Below, one piece after another: positions 5,155 to 6,370 of a stretch of DNA of 6,370 nt. How positions within the stretch are numbered: the first letter of the stretch is position 1; every line of letters starts with the position of its first letter. Both the position numbers and the translations under genes were made by a program. Origin of the DNA: Acidobacteriota bacterium (GTDB taxonomy: Bacteria > Actinomycetota > Acidimicrobiia > Spongiisociales > UBA5794); contig SMXV01000085.1 of the NCBI GenBank assembly GCA_004356175.1, positions 1-6,370 on the forward strand, given 5' to 3'. The notes below the pieces were generated by a model, which had not been told where the DNA came from, did no database searches, and worked only from the letters and a program-made list of their open reading frames with translations.

Positions 5155-6295
5155 GCCGGTCAAGGAAGAGTTCGAGGTCGCCAGCAAGAACAACGATCTG
5201 TGTATCGATATCTATGCGAGTAGAGATCATCGACTCGCCCAGTTCTTCGAGCAGCGCACGCTTGATGTCGTCGACTTCCGCAATGAGTGCAGTCGCCAGT
5301 GTGTCGTCGGAATCAGACAGGGCAGCGAGATACTCGCCCTGCCAAGAGCCGAAGCGTTCAACGGCGTCATGGGCGTCATCATTGAGATCCGTGAACGTTT
5401 CTGTGAGTGGCAGATCTGTCAGCGCAGATGAATCTGCTACGAGGGTCGATGCCAACGACAGGCTCAACGCGTTGATGGTTTGGCTCTCTGCAGATGTCGG
5501 CAGGTCGCCAGTGTTGAGCAGCATGGGAATCGTTGTTCGGTAGACATAGGCGAACCCAAGAAGTCGGGCGACTTGTGAGCCCTGGGCTGCATGAATCTGT
5601 GCCGAGTCCTGCAACGGACCAAGGGCTCCGATTGCAGCGCTCGGGAATACCGGTGCATTTGCTGGCAGCGGTGCAGTGGCTTCGATGGCCATGCCATGGG
5701 CTGCACTGTCAAGAGCAGATATCTGAGGAAGCGCTGACGAAAGTTCGCTGTCAGTGGATCGTGTGCTTGTGATGGCATCGAGCGCTATCTGGGAAGTTGG
5801 AAGCGTGAGACGAAGGGCGTGTGCTGTGTCGGCGTATGCCTGCTTGACAACCGTTGCGTTCTGGGTCAGTACAGGGGGTACGATGACAGAAGTGACGGCT
5901 GCGATTGCAATGAGCAATGCAAGGAATCCAAGCGACACCGCACGCAATCGGCGGTGTGGCCTGATGACGGTTGAGCCTGTGGCATCGTCTGTAGCCGAGA
6001 AACTGTCGTCCAGCACAAGGAAGTCCATCTCTGCCGTTGTCTCTGGCTTGTTGACAGCGATGTCCATGACAGGCGTGAATGCCTCATTTGAGGTTCCGGT
6101 ATCGCCATCAAGATATTTCGTGTAGCCGTGGGAGGTCTCAGGAGAGGGACCGACGCGACTGTGCGTCAACGTATTGTCGAGTTCAAGCGCGGCAATTGTC
6201 TCGCTTGGAGTTGGCGATGGCGGGATCGCGCCGACAGCTTCGAGAAACCAGCTACCGTCGCTACCTGAGTCCTTGCTGTCATCGACTATGGCCAT
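5141..6295 (-). CDS. Single-pass membrane protein of unknown function
   Basis: I do not recognise the family. The predicted product has 384 residues. An acidic, Ser/Thr/Pro-rich, probably disordered N-terminal part (1-110) is followed by a basic cluster RPHRRLR (112-118), one transmembrane helix (about 119-143), and a C-terminal part (about 145-384) that reads as alanine-rich amphipathic helices ending in a leucine-rich stretch. The basic cluster predicts an N-in, C-out topology. No cysteine occurs anywhere, as expected of an exported domain without disulfides. No enzyme motif was found. The ATG at 6295 has GGAG 6 nt upstream, but the frame stays open to the right edge of the window, so the true start could lie farther out. 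The gene is convergent with nrdR, overlapping by 14 nt. It is clearly coding by length and coherent topology; its function is unknown. Confidence 0.75.
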   Translation of the reverse strand: MAIVDDSKDSGSDGSWFLEAVGAIPPSPTPSETIAALELDNTLTHSRVGPSPETSHGYTKYLDGDTGTSNEAFTPVMDIAVNKPETTAEMDFLVLDDSFSATDDATGSTVIRPHRRLRAVSLGFLALLIAIAAVTSVIVPPVLTQNATVVKQAYADTAHALRLTLPTSQIALDAITSTRSTDSELSSALPQISALDSAAHGMAIEATAPLPANAPVFPSAAIGALGPLQDSAQIHAAQGSQVARLLGFAYVYRTTIPMLLNTGDLPTSAESQTINALSLSLASTLVADSSALTDLPLTETFTDLNDDAHDAVERFGSWQGEYLAALSDSDDTLATALIAEVDDIKRALLEELGESMISTRIDIDTQIVVLAGDLELFLDRLTQS

Positions 6296-6321
6296 CGTCG
6301 GCTCCGTTGGAGGTGCGTCAC

Positions 6322-6370
6322 ATGAAGATACCCGTCGTAGGCGTATTTTCGATGCATCAACTACCCCGTA
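6322..6370 (+). CDS. Possible start of a divergent gene, truncated by window edge
   Basis: ATG at 6322 is preceded by GGAGGT (6309-6314) at a 7-nt distance and opens a frame beginning MKIPVVGVFSMHQLPR that runs off the right edge. Only 16 codons are visible, too few to identify a product. Against it, only 26 nt separate this start from the ATG of the divergent membrane protein, leaving no room for promoters, and the opposite strand is also open here. The good ribosome binding site is the main support. Confidence 0.35.
   Translation, partial: MKIPVVGVFSMHQLPR

Overview
The window looks like a chromosomal housekeeping segment from an actinobacterium-type genome of moderate G+C. The gene content and order are those of the actinobacterial miaB / miaA / dapF / lexA / LysM / nrdR neighbourhood, known for example in mycobacteria. 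Here the segment is compacted and RNase Y sits upstream of miaB. RNase Y next to miaB suggests a deep-branching actinobacterial lineage such as Acidimicrobiia rather than a classical actinomycete; this is inference from gene content only.

Left part (1-3300, + strand): the 3' end of rny, then miaB, miaA and dapF in a tight run with a 14-nt gap, a 4-nt ATGA overlap and a 13-nt overlap, very probably one transcript. MiaA prenylates A37 of tRNAs and MiaB methylthiolates the product, so the two act in sequence. DapF makes meso-diaminopimelate for lysine and peptidoglycan. This DapF has serine where the family's second catalytic cysteine normally sits.

Middle part (3301-5154): lexA on the - strand, ending 9 nt from dapF, and a divergent + strand pair: a small LysM membrane or secreted protein and nrdR. 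The 433-bp lexA/LysM intergenic region is the most informative part of the window. It holds three LexA-type operators. One exactly fills the 17-nt spacer of a strong forward promoter (TTGACA-N17-TAGATT), one lies just downstream of the predicted start site, and one lies close to lexA. A consensus DnaA box (TTATCCACA) sits between the two distal operators. A leader of about 230 nt with several inverted repeats separates the promoter from the LysM gene. The arrangement matches the SOS-controlled LysM division inhibitors (YneA in Bacillus, Rv2719c/ChiZ in Mycobacterium), so the small gene is probably this lineage's DNA-damage checkpoint protein, with nrdR probably downstream in the same transcript.

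Right part (5141-6370): a - strand gene for a single-pass membrane protein of unknown function that overlaps the end of nrdR by 14 nt, and at the very edge a possible start of a divergent + strand gene. No tRNA, rRNA, CRISPR or mobile element was seen.
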